Positions 45,601 to 57,425 of a stretch of 64,000 nt of DNA are shown in pieces. Under the pieces are notes generated by a model that ran no database searches, was not told where the DNA came from, and saw only the letters and a program-made list of their open reading frames with translations. This DNA is from Roridomyces roridus. Its lineage: Eukaryota; Basidiomycota; Agaricomycetes; Agaricales; Mycenaceae. The stretch is from NCBI GenBank assembly GCA_029378245.1, contig JARKIF010000104.1, positions 52,156 to 116,155 on the forward strand, read 5' to 3'. Both the position numbers and the translations under genes were made by a program. Numbering within the stretch: position 1 is the first letter of the stretch; each line of letters starts with the position of its first letter.

Positions 45601-46930
45601 CTGCGAATGCCCGGGTACCCAATTTCCGCTGCGACCGACAAGTCCTAGTCTTTCGTTTCGCACCCGTTCACCGGCCGTTCGACTCGGGTTTGAGCAGTGA
45701 ACTGCCAACGGTACACGTTGTTTCCGACTCTGTCCACCGGCCTGATCCAAACTCGCTGTCTTAGCCGTTGTGTCCTTTCCCTATCTCGCTAGTGTCGCCT
45801 GCCTCCACCATGGGACGGCCATTTCGGAAGGGTGGAACTTGGGTATATCTGTGCCCATACAATTCTGAAGAAACAGCTGACTCAATTTTGAAGCATACAC
45901 TCTCTCAAAGTCTCGATTCGGGGCAGATTCCGAATTCGTGATCCTTCTTTTTGCAATCAATTATGACGTGGGGAGGGTATACTTCTTTGTGCTCACCGAC
46001 AATAACTTTCGGTAGCCCATGAGTGAGTCGTTCGACTCTCGGTTTGAATTTCGGCATTCGAACACAGCTCAGAATCACACGGAGTCCGTTCGACACGGGC
46101 TGGGCCAGTGTGTGTGTAGAAATCCTGTTTTTTTTTTCCCCCTTCGGGCATCTCTTATTGGAACTCTACATGGTATTGAACGAGTCAACTTGTCAACCCA
46201 CATGGCAGGTTTCGCCATTAGCACTTTGTGGCCCAGGAATCCCGGTCGATTCGGGGTCGGCATGGGGTCGGCATGTCTAGCTCCGTGAAATAAGTTCATT
46301 GTTCTTTGGCCACGGGCGCGCTTGGCTGCCAATGCCTCGGTGTTTCCGGTACCCAGAGTAGTTCAATTCGATTCGGCTTGAACTTCTCAGAGCCTGGCCG
46401 CAAGTACGGTTCCCGTTCGACCCGTGACTGAGCACTGAGCACTGATATTAGACCATGGTAGTATACTTTTTTTCTTGTCAAAGAATTCGACGTGGAACTC
46501 CAAGAATCTCTGACTTGGGCAGAGCCATGAATGTGAGTCGCGCCGGAATTCTTCCAAATCACGACCAGGGAGACCTATGAGACGCTGGCCCGTTCAACTG
46601 GGTTTCGACGATCCGGCATAGCTCAAATGGTATTAAAGGCCCCCGCTCGACCCGGCATTGAGCGCTTATTGAGCACTGATTGTGATCGTCGTGTACACTT
46701 TTTGATACTGGCTTTGACACCGTAAACAGGACGTCGACAGTACATGGTCTCTGCACCGCAGCCCCTTCAGCTAGACTTGCCGCTCCACGGTTTATCAAGA
46801 CAACCCGTTCAATTCGAGTTGAGCCATAACAGCAGAACAATCGCCGTAAATTTCGTCTTTTTCTCCTACTCATTGTTATCCCAGGCTGGAAACATTCCTA
46901 AATTCAGCACTGATCATGCATATGGGCGTC
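45600..46930. repeat. Diverged repeat units of about 180-200 bp
   Basis: Segments around 45660, 46040-46090, 46370-46440, 46590-46680 and 46790-46830 share a core of the type CCGTTCGAC.CGGG.TGAGCA and GAGCACTGAT, with TTCAATTCG.TTGAGC nearby. Spacing is irregular at roughly 180-300 bp. The units are too diverged to fix the exact period by eye. No coding potential. Confidence 0.4.
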
Positions 46931-47580
46931 AGTGGTCGTCCATTTTGAGGCAACCATCGCGTGAGTTCTTGGAATGAGCGGCGGCGTGGTGTAGATCGTG
47001 GCCATCGTAACTGACACCTGACCACTCAGGTACCCTACGATGTGTGCGCTCACGAACCTACGAGGACGCGAGCCGCACGAGGCTGCGGTCCTGGCTGCCT
47101 GCCATAATGATATCTTCTCTCCAAGATAATCAATTGGTTCGAAAGGACATGGGTTGGACGCACGTCGCCCGTCTGGGGGGGACTGAGTATACGGTTCAGC
47201 GTGGAGGGAACGACACACGTAGAGCATAATGATACCGGCCAGATGGACGACGCAGATCATCCTGCATTCATCCTCGGTGAGTGAAAATCGCAAACAGCAT
47301 CTACCAACCGCCTATACCCGCCGACCAGTCAGTGTCACGGCAATTCACTGTTCAGAACTCACCATCTCCAACCATAGTCTGAAGCAAACGACATCCCTGA
47401 TCCCACACACGAGACGTCCGAATGGTGAATATACGCGCGCTGGAGACTCGAGAGTCAGACCCAGAATGAGGACGTCGCAGAATACCGCATGGTTCAGTGT
47501 CAGCAAGTATCGCGTGGTGCCAGAAAAGACGTACTGAGATTTCCAAGCAGGGCCCATGCCTAAGAGTTTGGTTAACACCA
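46904..47580 (-). CDS. Possible hypothetical membrane protein, unresolved exons
   Basis: Two minus-strand stretches read like coding sequence: one near 47345-47520 (RYLLTLNHAVFCDVLILGL, VCGIRDVVCFRLW) and one near 47155-47293 (LTEDECRMICVVHLAGIIM followed by LYVCRSLHAEPY). Both hold hydrophobic helices and could be exons of one multi-pass protein joined across 47293-47345, where a GTGAGT-type donor on the minus strand is not obvious. I do not recognise the family and cannot exclude chance frames. Confidence 0.25.
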
Positions 47581-47689
47581 GTTTCCCGGACGTGGTACGA
47601 AACGACGTACGGATTGCGCTACCTCCTAGGATTACATCAATTTAAAAGCCGGCAGGGATGGGAATGGACGAACATCGGATTTCCGGTAG

Positions 47690-48200
47690 AGACATGGCAA
47701 CCGGGAAGAACAGGAACGGCGCCGGTAATCGCCCACTCTCAGATATAAGCCTCTTGCTCGTGAGGGAGGTCCGAGGGAGGGAAAAAAAACGGAAGCTTAC
47801 GACAGCAAGCAAGATGGTGATCACTGCAGCGAGTGCCAACACACAAAACGGCAGTGATAGATGAAAAACGCGAGCGGGCAGCAACTTGATGAAGAACGTT
47901 GACCAGGACAAAAACAAGTACTTGTCGACGCAGCAGGGAAGCGACGACATTGAGGAAGCGACAGGGGGCAAGTAAATGGCCGATGAAAGGGGCGAGATGT
48001 GAAATTCTGTGGCCCAAATGTCCAGAAACCAACAGGCAGCCAGAGCAGGTTTCCGAGATGAAGGCGACTCGGCAGTGTGAGCAAGATGTGAGTCATGTGG
48101 AGGTTGATGATCAGTGATGGCCGGGTTGTCGGCTCCAGTGACGTGTCTCCGCTTGTCTCCCACCCTCATCATGTCGAGCTCCCGCCGTGTTATCGCTGCA
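47690..48200 (-). pseudogene. Partial third copy (C) of the decayed membrane-protein sequence
   Basis: The segment 48105-48190 matches copies A and B closely (for example TGTCTCCGCTTGTCTCCCAC, shared by all three), and similarity continues at a lower level down to about 47690. Here the codon after LDI is TGG, not TAG, giving CWFLDIWATEF, so the stop in A and B is a derived W-to-stop change. A different frameshift then separates this part from VLVFVLVNVLHQVAAR. The copy is therefore broken too, but independently. It lies about 6 kb beyond copy B and lacks the hypothetical gene. Confidence 0.5.
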
Positions 48201-48369
48201 TCTATGGCTGCAGCACACCGATGCGTCACCATGCTTCCGCCTCGTCAGCTCCTTCCCCGTGACATCCGTACCATCCGGCGCATGTCGTACGTCAATCAGC
48301 GGGCACGGGAATTCCAGCTCTAAGCGCTGCTCGCAGACCAGCACGATCGTATTCGGAAAACCGCCCAAA

Positions 48370-48774
48370 CGAAGAGTCGGAAGACGAGAAGTACCGCGAA
48401 CCATTGCTATACCAAATCATCCCCGCGGTGCTTCAACTGGGCGCTGCAGCTTTGATCTTCCGATATTTGTGCGCTGTCTGTCTATTCTTCATTCTGGGGT
48501 GCGTTAAATGAGGTGCAGGATTGCGGAACGCAGTCAACGGAATGGACCACAGCAAGGCCAGAGTGATTCTGCCTTTGCTCCAGATGAGCCGGCACCCCCC
48601 GATGCGACGAATGATTCTGGATTTACTTGACGAGGCCCTGGGGAAGAGGTGAGTCTGCAAACCCAATTCTGAGTTCTTGGCGAGTTTCGTTTTGATAGAT
48701 TCACTCCCTATCTTACAGACTCGGCCGGCTCAGACCTACTAGATCTATGGGCGAGATACCAGGAATTCGTTTAG
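48370..48774 (+). pseudogene. Unrecognised coding remnant with one hydrophobic helix
   Basis: Plus-strand segments look like exons: EESEDEKYREPLLYQI then AALIFRYLCAVCLFFILG (about 48370-48500), then GMDHSKARVILPLLQMSRH and LDLLDEALGK (about 48535-48650). A GTGAGT donor and TAG acceptor join to FTPYLTDSAGSDLLDLWARY, ending at TAG 48772-48774. The join between the first two segments is unclear and I found no start codon or promoter. It may be the 3' part of a larger Agaricomycete membrane-protein gene, now truncated. Family not identified. Confidence 0.3.
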
Positions 48775-49250
48775 TTAATGCATTCCGGTGATTCCTCGTT
48801 GCACGCCCTCCGTTTTCACTCTTCAAGATGACCTTGCCATCGACATTCTGACCCATTCGATCGGAATCGCCGCACTTCATCTGCCGTATCCGACGCTTGG
48901 AGATTCCGTATTAGTATACGAAACCTTCGTGCCGTTTATGCTACAAGACGGTCTCGTGCGATTGCCCGACGAAGAGCTCCGAAGATAGCAACGAATTGGC
49001 GAAGTTTAGTTTATCCTAACAACTTTCCTGGACGCAATACAAGCGCGACAACGGTTGGCAAGCCAAGATTAAAATATGCTTCCGCCTCCATGCGGAAGAA
49101 AAACAGGTGTACGTTTCAGTGAGTACATTTGCAAAGTCGCTCTGGGGATGAAACGACTGCGCTTTAATTCCGCCCTCTTGATAACGACCAACAATGCCTT
49201 CGTGCTGCCGTCTTTCTCTGCGTTGTTCCCAGACCACCCTGTTTATCTTC

Positions 49251-50293
49251 ATGCGATCCTCTCCTCTCGTTTCTTCTTGGTATTCTTCTCCCTTCTCGGC
49301 CGACTACAAACTCTGCGCCCGCAAATCCAAGAGCGCAATGCACGCAGCCTCCCTCGTGGACTCCTCCTGGCACTCGAGCGAACTACTGGAGCTGTTGGAC
49401 GTCGAGTTGTCTGCGCCTGTAATTCGTGCGTCTCACCTCTCATCAAGCCTTCATCACATCTTACATTCCACACAGACTACCTCGTGGAATACATCTCGGA
49501 CATTGTCGACGACGCCCTCGACCGCAGCAGCGTAGTTCCTTCACACCGTCCCCCATCATACATATCCGACTTCTTCGTCTTCGCAGCCAAAGTGCTCTAC
49601 CGCGCCGAAACCACGCTCTCTACACTCCTCGTCGCGCTCGCCTACCTCGATCGCGTGTCAGACGTCGTGTGCGTGGCTTCGGAGGAATGGGCCCTCGAGC
49701 GCTTGTTCCTCGGCGCAGTGATCTGCGCGTCCAAGTACGCGAACGATTCGAGTTTGCGGAACGTTCATTGGGCGATGTGTACGCAGGGCTTGTTTGGCAC
49801 TCGGGATATTGGGCTGATGGAGGGCGAGTTTCTCAAGGTGTTGAGGTGGAGACTGGGGATTAGTGAGGCGGATGTGATGGCTCATCGGGAGAGGATTATG
49901 GCTGTGGTCGGCCATGGGGCGGTGAAGACGGGGTTGACGGCGGGCAATTTGAACACGCCACCTGGACTTGCCAGTCGGCCACAGCACAGGCACAGGCATA
50001 CGTGCTCGGTATCCTCCATCGACTCTACTTCGTCCTCCGTCCCGAGCCTCTCGCCGCCGTCCTCCCGCGCCGCCAGTCCCTCGACTTTCTGCTCGCCCTC
50101 AATGGCCACTCCCCCGTTGCCCGAATCTCCCTCTCATGACGATGGCAACGCCAACTTGAAATCCCATTCCGAATACATTGTGCGCCCAGCCGAGTCGGCT
50201 AGCCTCACGTCGGCGCGGTGTTCGCTGCTTCGGAAGCTTCCGTGTCCGTGGAGGAGGGGTTCAGAGGTTGTTTCTGATACGGTACCGGTGTAG
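49251..50293 (+). CDS. Pcl/Pho80-type cyclin
   Basis: Exon 1 (49251-49425) starts MRSSPLVSSWYSS; a 50-bp intron (49426-49475) leads to exon 2, for 330 residues in all. The longer frame that begins at 49076 is in frame with exon 2 but has no cyclin-like N-terminus, so I chose 49251. The cyclin box covers about residues 58-190: YLVEYISDIVDDAL, ISDFFVFAAKVLYRA, LLVALAYLDRVSD, LFLGAVICASKYAND, WAMCTQGLFGTRDIG and EFLKVLRWRLGIS. This pattern is that of yeast Pcl1/Pcl2 and Pho80, which activate the Pho85-type kinase in G1 control or phosphate signalling. The C-terminus is long, serine- and proline-rich, a likely phosphorylation and turnover region. Confidence 0.85.
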
Positions 50294-50876
50294 TAATCAT
50301 TAGTGGGCGCTTGGGTTTATTTATCCGATTATTTATTCGGGATCTAGTATGTGTACAAAAAAACTTGAGCGACGACGGGACCACCGTCACCCTGGTTCGA
50401 ACAGGCAACCTTGCGTGCGATCGGAGAGTGTCGGCACAGAACAGTGCACCGATTCAGTAGTGACATAACGACTCTGCGGAACCTACATAGACGAATCGCG
50501 ACTTTACATGGATTTCAAGTTCAATTCGCAAAAATAAAAGAAAGAAAAGGAGTTGAAAAAGAGAAAGAAAGAAAAAAGCATCTTACTTGATCATGCGCAA
50601 AGCGATGATGATGCTCCAACATCCCAACGTCAACGGTTCTAGTCGTTGGAATACTGCATGTTACATGTATCGGCGCGAACCCCTTCATATATACCTTCAG
50701 CCCGGGGCGATGGAGAATTCGAACCCGAAAGAGGAGAGGTACAGTGTCATCAGTGACAATGCCATGCGAGCACCAGCAGTCGAGCTGAACTATACACATT
50801 ACGATGAGCTAACAACTTGCTTTGTATAAATCCAGGTCTTCATAAGGACTACGTTGTGGAGTCTCGTTCAACCAAC

Positions 50877-51237
50877 TCAAGAACACATGAACGACACAAT
50901 GTCGCTCCCGATGGGCACACATAGGTCAAGACTATCTGTAGTCAGCGTTGACGCCGTTCCCGAACATTCAGCGGCCGGAAATCCTGTCACCGTTGCAGCA
51001 GCACCTATGACCTGCAGGACATTCGCCAATCGTATGTAGTAGTATTACTGACGCGGAGTAGATACACACCTCGATGGACTGTCTTCCCCCAAAGTCAAAA
51101 CAAGTACCATCGCATGCGTGTGCGAGGTTCGAGAACGTTCCGTTGCAGTCCGTCCCGGACCAACCGATTAGTGCCGATTGGGCATTGGCGTGGAGTGCCA
51201 GGAAGGCGGCGCTGAGAGGGATGAGGGGAAGTCTCAT
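50877..51237 (-). CDS. Small secreted cysteine-containing protein
   Basis: Two exons (51237-51070 and 51011-50877) joined across a 58-bp intron with GTGTGT donor and CTGCAG acceptor give 100 residues. The start at 51237 is chosen because it gives a clean signal peptide (MRLPLIPLSAAFLALHANAQ). The mature part contains cysteines in WSGTDCNGTF, LAHACDGTCFDFGG, FPAAECSGTAS, LDLCVPIG and the C-terminal FMCS. Six cysteines could form three disulfides. Small proteins of this build are common in Agaricomycete secretomes and are sometimes effectors or surface proteins. The spacing does not match hydrophobins. Function unknown. Confidence 0.65.
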
Positions 51238-51239
51238 AA

Positions 51240-52077
51240 TGGCGTGAATTGAGGTCTTGTCCCAGAGAGCATTTATATCAGTCTGATTCATGACACTAGT
51301 ATGGAAATGTGTCCGTCAGGATTGTAATAGCGCCGTGGCAGACGATTGAATGTACGATCCCGTGCTTACTTGCGATCACCCCGCAAAATCCTGTTTTGTG
51401 TCAAGCAACTGAATAATGGGTGTCTGCATTTGACGTGAACGATGCACAAGAAGACTCCTCTTGATGGAATCTTTAATTCATACCGGCGACTCAGCTGGGA
51501 GCGATGAATAGAACATGGCACCTTACAATCGATTGCAGGCACCACGCGATTCAATTGCTGTATTCTGAGGTTGGTGATTGAGCGGCAACCAGATCAACAT
51601 TGAAGTATGCCTTGCCGTCTGAATTTGATCTGGCCGGTTGAACAGCATCTCCTGAGATGGTACTTATTTGAGGACGAATTCCAACTGCATACACTGGCGC
51701 TCCTGCGTCGTCGGATATTTGGCCGAGTCGATTGCGATCAGATTAGATTACAGTCATACATGGGAATGCAAGTCGCCGTTGTGGATGAGTGCGAGCCGGT
51801 GAAGTAATCTCAACAGATGTCCCGATCTGGGTAGTCAATCGCAGAAAATCAGCAACGAGAATACGAGGGCGACCTGACTCAATTTATCTCCTCCCTAATT
51901 TCCGCCAACGGCGTCTTGCACGCGGGTATCTTGATGCATCTGCCGAATAATCAAGTCAGCGAAAGCCGCCCCTGGCCCGTCTACCCACCCAAGGGATAGT
52001 ACCTAGGCCCGGCCCCACTCCCAACTCCTCCCGTCGATGAGTACACTAAATCTGGATGATCAAAGATCTGAAAGGGT
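51240..52077. other. Intergenic stretch, nothing supported
   Basis: Only short unrelated frames. No RNA gene or repeat structure noticed. Confidence 0.35.
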
Positions 52078-52083
52078 TATAAA
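52078..52083 (+). promoter_or_regulatory. TATA box of the SDR gene
   Basis: TATAAA lies 51 bp upstream of the ATG at 52129. Confidence 0.5.
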
Positions 52084-52128
52084 GAGCCGACGTCCACCGA
52101 CGTCAGGCATCCATCCCAACCAACTCTC

Positions 52129-52997
52129 ATGTCCAGCAAAGTCGTTTACCTGGGTATGTTCTGGCCGCTATATCAAACGTCGATTTACAAGGATCGCAGT
52201 GAGCGGTGGTAACCGCGGAATCGGCAAGGGCCTCGTCGACGAGCTCGCCAAGCGCCCGAACGCGATCATCTTCGCCGGTGCGCGCGACCCCTCGGCGGCG
52301 TCGTTGAAAGAACTCGCCGCCAAGTATCCCAACAAGGTCTACCCCGTCAAACTCGTCCTGACCGACAAGGAGAGCAATGAAGCTGCGGCGGCGTACATCG
52401 AAAAGACCGCCGGACAGCTCGATGTCGTTATCGCCAACGCCGGTGCGTTCTTGGATGCCCGTCGTTCCTCGGTATCATTCAACTGACACCTCGCCTGTAG
52501 GCATCGCCAAGAACTTTGGCACCGTCGCTGTAGCCCCGGTTTCCGAGTTCAGGGACCACTACGAAGCCAACACCGTCGGCATGATCGTCCTCTGGCAAGC
52601 CGTCCACAAACTCATCACCGCCTCCCCCACCGGTGCCCCCATATTCGCATACATCTCCACCATCGCCGGATCGATCGGCTCATTCGTCAACATGAACTCT
52701 CCGACGTACGGGCATTCCAAAGCCGCTGCGAACTACCTCATCAAGTGTCTTGATTCCGAGAACCCCAACCTTGTGGCGATGGCGATACATCCTGGGTGGG
52801 TGCAGACGGATTTGGGGAATGGAGGGGCGACGGCAAATGGGTTGCCTGCGGCGCCGTATACGCTGGATGAGGCTATTTCGGGGATCTTGGGACGGGTTGA
52901 CGGGGCGACGCGCGAGAAGTCTGGCGGCAAGTTCTTCAACGCTGTTATAAAGTCTGGCATGCCCTGGGATATCCCAACTGAGGAGATCGTGTGGTAG
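52129..52997 (+). CDS. Short-chain dehydrogenase/reductase
   Basis: Three exons (52129-52153, 52200-52442, 52501-52997) give 254 residues, the normal size for a classical SDR. The tiny first exon encodes MSSKVVYL; the second begins with the nucleotide-binding motif VSGGNRGIGKGL (glycine-rich TGxxxGxG variant). NAG follows (VVIANAGIAKNFG), then the catalytic serine region (AYISTIAGSIGS) and the active-site YGHSK (YxxxK). HPGWVQTDLGNGG marks the usual PG segment after the catalytic helix. GARDP after the second strand suggests NADP(H) preference, which is only an inference. Close relatives are the fungal norsolorinic acid ketoreductase-like proteins; the substrate cannot be deduced. No defects seen. 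Confidence 0.88.
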
Positions 52998-52999
52998 TA

Positions 53000-55110
53000 G
53001 TGCACTGTGTAATACTAAGAAGATGCATCGGAATAACGAAGGATACCTTTACACGCATGAATTTCTCCTTCCAGACAACGCACCAGGGCCAGGGCGTGCG
53101 CATCTACCAGCCTTGCTAGCGTTTGGATACAAAAACAGGTCGCCGACTTGAAATCGTGCCAGTTTAGTCTCTTATAAACAGACATCGCCGGTATTGCTGT
53201 GGTACACACGAAGACTCGGAGAGAGGGACGCACGTCAAATCGCACCGACAACTATCACCGACAACTATCACCGGTAGGCGACTGCCAAATAGACAAACTC
53301 AGAAAGAGACAGACGAAGAAAAGAGCTCAAAGACGCAACATGCATTCCAATTTTCACAAACAATGTACTCTCGACCGAACAAAAAAAGGTGTAGGGCGCC
53401 CACGCACCACCTCCCGCTCTCCCTCCCACCAGACCACATCATGGGCTCCAGCCACCGAAGCGGCGGCGCCTCGTCAGTCTAGCGGGTCATCAATGAGCGA
53501 TTTGGCCGCGGCGGAGTCGCCCCGACGTGCACGTATGCGACGCCGGCCGATAGTCTTGAGGACGGGAACGCGGACGGGGAGGCGGAAGAGCTAAACCGGG
53601 TCCGAACTTTTGTCTGTGGAAGGAGGGTCAGTGACTGAGAGGCCGAGACGAGATGGGGGCACGTACGTCCTCGTGGTTTGTTCGAAGGGTTGTGTGGATT
53701 TGTCCGGTCTTTTATAGTCTTGCCAGCTGCTGATGTCAGCGCTCCCACGACCGAATGCGGTTGATGGCACGTGCATCGAATATACAAGATGTTCGTTCAC
53801 TCGTTGAATTTCGCTAAGGAACTAGTAGAACGTTAGATAAAATCGAAAAATAGACACCACACGTGGTTACCTGATTATTCAGGCAGCAGCCCCGAATCGA
53901 ACGGGGAATACGTCTGCGAAGTTACTCTGCGCCGGCAAGTACACAATACGATTCGGGCTCTGCTTCATTCTAACAAGCCCAGTCACCACCAAGTGAAGCG
54001 GGACGCAGGACAAGGCTGCCACGCCTCTTGTTGTGATACATTAGCAAGTAAAAAGAACACCCGCAAGCGGAAATTATGGAGCAGTCTCGAATCGAACAAG
54101 GTATCGACCGGAAAGACAGCACAACCGCGCCCGTCGTGGAGCCTTGTCCTCAATTGACTGATAAACACATGGAGATCGTAGTACGTACACTGGAAGCCCG
54201 CAACCTGTTTCACAGAATCCTTGGTCCGACTCAACCCCGGGGTGTCGAAGGTTTTGTTTGAATCAGGTTTGAATTGTCTCGTCCTAGGTTGGGCATGCCC
54301 GGTTAGATACGTGTGGCTGGAGATTGAAAGGTGCTCTAGATCTGCTCAAAGGGCTGGCACAAAGGGAAACAATCGGATCTTCGAAAGACTATCTGGGCCC
54401 GCCACAGGGGTTGCAGAGTTGAGCGCAAAGATATTAATACACAGAAGGAAGCGCGAAATCATCGACTCCTCTTCCGAACAAGACTCGTGTGCACTCACCC
54501 ATCATACTCAATTCATGTTGATTGAATATGCGGAGCCGATGCCGGCTATCAGGCGATTGAATCAATCATTTGTGTGACGTGTCACGTCGGATCTTGAACG
54601 CTCCTTGCTTCTGACCACCATCATCCAAAACGTCTTTCCTTGGGCCCTGATTTTCTTCTCCAAGCAAGTCTCCCAAATCAACTCAAAGCCAACAGCAGCG
54701 ACTCGGAGAACGCATAGGGAGCTCAGAAGTTGATGCACGTGGGCTGCATATTCGGTGCTGGGTTTTCTCGCTCCAATGTAGGTATGTATCTTCTCACACC
54801 GTGACGCAATCTGGACGACTTTCCGGGCCCCGATTCTTCAAGATGCCGTTTGTTGCTGCGCATTCTCACGTTACACGCGCGCTGTCTCCCACCGACCGGG
54901 TGAGTTTTCTCTCTGGCGTTTCCAGTTGACATACTTATCCTTCTGCAGTGAACGTTGAGAAGACAGCGCACCAATCCCGGTGTAATCCATTGCTTCTCCT
55001 CTTTCAGCGTCTCCTCCGGACGGTACCCGGTACTAGGGATCTGTTACGACAGACGGGGAAACGCCTCAAGGTATAATTAATTAACCATGATGGCACCGGG
55101 GCGGCCGCCG
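53000..55110. other. Gene-poor stretch with a tRNA-like T-arm
   Basis: No coding segment with a recognisable signature. On the minus strand near 53890-53970 there is a perfect T-arm (CCCCG-TTCGATT-CGGGG) and a partly matching acceptor stem, but no acceptable anticodon arm; see rejected items. A TATA-like ACTATAAAAG on the minus strand near 53715 has no clear gene behind it. Confidence 0.3.
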
Positions 55111-55189
55111 CTTGAGTGTTAGCTAGTGTTAGACTTTCCATAGCCGCCCATAAAAGCTGCAGCCGTGGCACGCTCTCTGTCAACGCCCC

Positions 55190-57425
55190 ATGGCATACCT
55201 GCTACTCTCTCTGGTTCTATCCGTCACAGCTTTCCTCATCTTTCGCAATGTCAGCGCTCGGGACAAAGACCTCCCCCCCTGGACCACCAACCCTTCCGCT
55301 CATCGGCAACCTGCACATATTCCCGAGAGAATCGACTCATCTTCAGTGAGCGTTTATCCGGTGGTGACTTACCCACCTTGTCGAATTGTCGAAAATTGAA
55401 TAGATTCACTGAATGGGCGCGCAAGTACGGTGGCATTTTCTCTGTAAGTCGTGTCATCGTGCCGTCTTTGAACGCTCGTCCTTATCCTTACAGCTGAAAA
55501 TCGGAACTGGCACCGTGATTGTCATAACCTGCCCTGACATTGCCAACGAGCTGCTGGAGAAACGGAGCGCGACTACTGCGGATCGACCGTCGCTCTACGC
55601 CGCTGATCTGGTAACAGGAGGATTGCACATAGCACTCATTCGTTACGGTAAGCGCCGGTTCTTTGCGGGATTCGATTCCACGCTGAGATCCCCATCCTCA
55701 GGTGATACTTGGAGGGCTCTGCGGAGAGCCGCTCACTCTATATTGACTCCCAAGGCCACCGCACGGCATCTTCCGATCCAGATCGCCGAGGCAACGCAGT
55801 TGCTATACGACATGCTTTGTACGCCCGAGGTCGGTGGTCACGCGCGCGCTGCGTGAACACTGACTCAAGTACTAACCGTCCATCAGTACTTCAATAAACA
55901 CATCAAACGTTACTCCAGCTCCGTTATCATGTCGGTGATGCATGGCAAGCGCTCGCCACGATATGAGACGCCCGAAACCGCCGACTTCTTCCGTCTGGAA
56001 CAGGAATGGACGACTTTCATCGCGCCAGGCGCCACGCCGCCTGTAGACCTAATCCCCATTCTCAAGTATGCCCTGCGCCGTTCGCAAAGTGGAAAGATAC
56101 CGCTGCACGGATTCGGAAAATGCAGCGTGGATTCTTCTTTCGATTGTTGGCTGCAACGGAGGAAAGGGTACAGCGTGGAGAACAAAATGGGAGTTACATG
56201 GAAGAGCTGTTGGAAAAGCGCGATGAACTCCGCCTTGATACAGACATGACTGCGTTGAGTATTGAGAAATACCTGATTTCCAGGATTGCTGATGGACAAG
56301 CAGATACCTCGGCGGCACTCTTATCGAAGGTGGATCGGAAACCACTTCATCCTTTTTGAACTCCTTCATCCTCTGCATGGTCGCTTATCCCGAGGCTCTG
56401 AAGAAGGCCCAAGAGGAAATGGATCGAGTCGTCGGCCAAGATCGTGTGCCTAACTTGTCCGATCTGCAAAACTTACCGTATGTTCGAGCGGTCATTCTCG
56501 AGGTAGGTATTTATTGAGTACGGTGCGTTCGATACTTAACGGCCTCCTCCCACCCAAGACTCATCGCTTCCGTCCCGTCGCCCCGCTTTTGTTCCCGCAC
56601 GCAACCACGGTTCCACAGAGGGTTTGCTCCGCACGTCAGCTTCGATGAGTGCACTAACATCGTTCTCAGTACAAAAATTACTCCATACCTGCCGGCAGCA
56701 CTATATTCGTCAACTATTGTAAGTTGATCGCGACGTGAATCGCATAGTTTGCTGACGAACGCCTCACCAGGGGGAATATCTCAGGACCCCAGTATGTCGC
56801 CGTCCAGCCCAGTCTTGGATGATCCTGATATGTTCCATAGCACTGTACGATGCACCGGACGTGTTCTGCCCAACCCGATATCTACTCACGCAGAATGGCA
56901 CCAAACTGGGGATGAAAACATCCAGTATGGGGCCAACTCTTGCATTTGGCTTCGGACGTGTGAGTGTCCACTCCGATGGCTTCCGGAATGTGCTACAATT
57001 CCATTCATAGCGATCATGTCCCGGGATTCATTTGGCAGAAAACGCTATCGTATGTGTGCTTGTTGATCGCGCGTTCACGGAGACTCAAGGATTATGTCTA
57101 GAACATCCATGTGATGAATCTCATCTGGGCTTTCAACTTCGAGCCAGCGCTGGACGTGGAGGGTAATGTCGTCAAACCGGACACCTTCGCCTACTCAAAG
57201 GTTGACTCCTGCACTGAATCAATCCATAGCATGATACTGACCAAGGTTGCCTAGGGAGCTACTTGTGAGCCACTCCCATTCAACTGTCGGATCACGCCGC
57301 GCACAGCGGAGAAGGCTGAAATCATTCGGCGCGAGTTTGTTGACGCGGCGGGAACCTACAGAAAGTTTGAGTTTGGCCTCAGTCAGGAGGACAGAGAGTT
57401 TGTGTTGAACTCTAGGGACCGCTGA
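55190..57425 (+). pseudogene. Cytochrome P450 with two single-base frame breaks (pseudogene or base-call errors)
   Basis: CATAAAAG (55149-55156) precedes the ATG at 55190. The product begins with a membrane anchor (MAYLLLSLVLSVTAFLIF). The proline hinge LPPGPPTLPLIGN is reached only if one C is dropped from the seven-C run at 55273-55279. Later, PILKYAPAPFAKWKD needs one more C at 56071-56073. All other joins are clean: WRALRRAAHSIL (helix C), GGTLIEGGSETTS (I-helix oxygen-binding motif), ETHRFRPVAP (ExxR), QDPTLYDAPDVFCPTRY (PERF region) and FGFGRRSCPGIHLAEN (haem-binding cysteine), ending EFVLNSRDR. About 510 residues, normal for a microsomal P450. Both breaks lie in C runs, so sequencing error is a real alternative to true decay. 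Substrate unknown. Confidence 0.75.

Noticed and set aside
49076..49250. Longer in-frame extension of the cyclin gene upstream
   Set aside because: It has no cyclin-like sequence and would translate the intron. The two-exon model from 49251 has good splice sites and gives a normal cyclin.
50375..50470. tRNA-like sequence on the minus strand with TTCGAAC loop followed by a T7 run
   Set aside because: The T-stem is only four clean pairs, the acceptor pairing is partial, and no anticodon arm with seven-base loop fits. The palindromic TTCGAA also makes strand assignment uncertain.
53885..53975. tRNA-like sequence on the minus strand with perfect CCCCG/CGGGG T-stem
   Set aside because: The acceptor stem matches at 6 of 7 positions but the middle cannot form an anticodon arm, with or without an intron.
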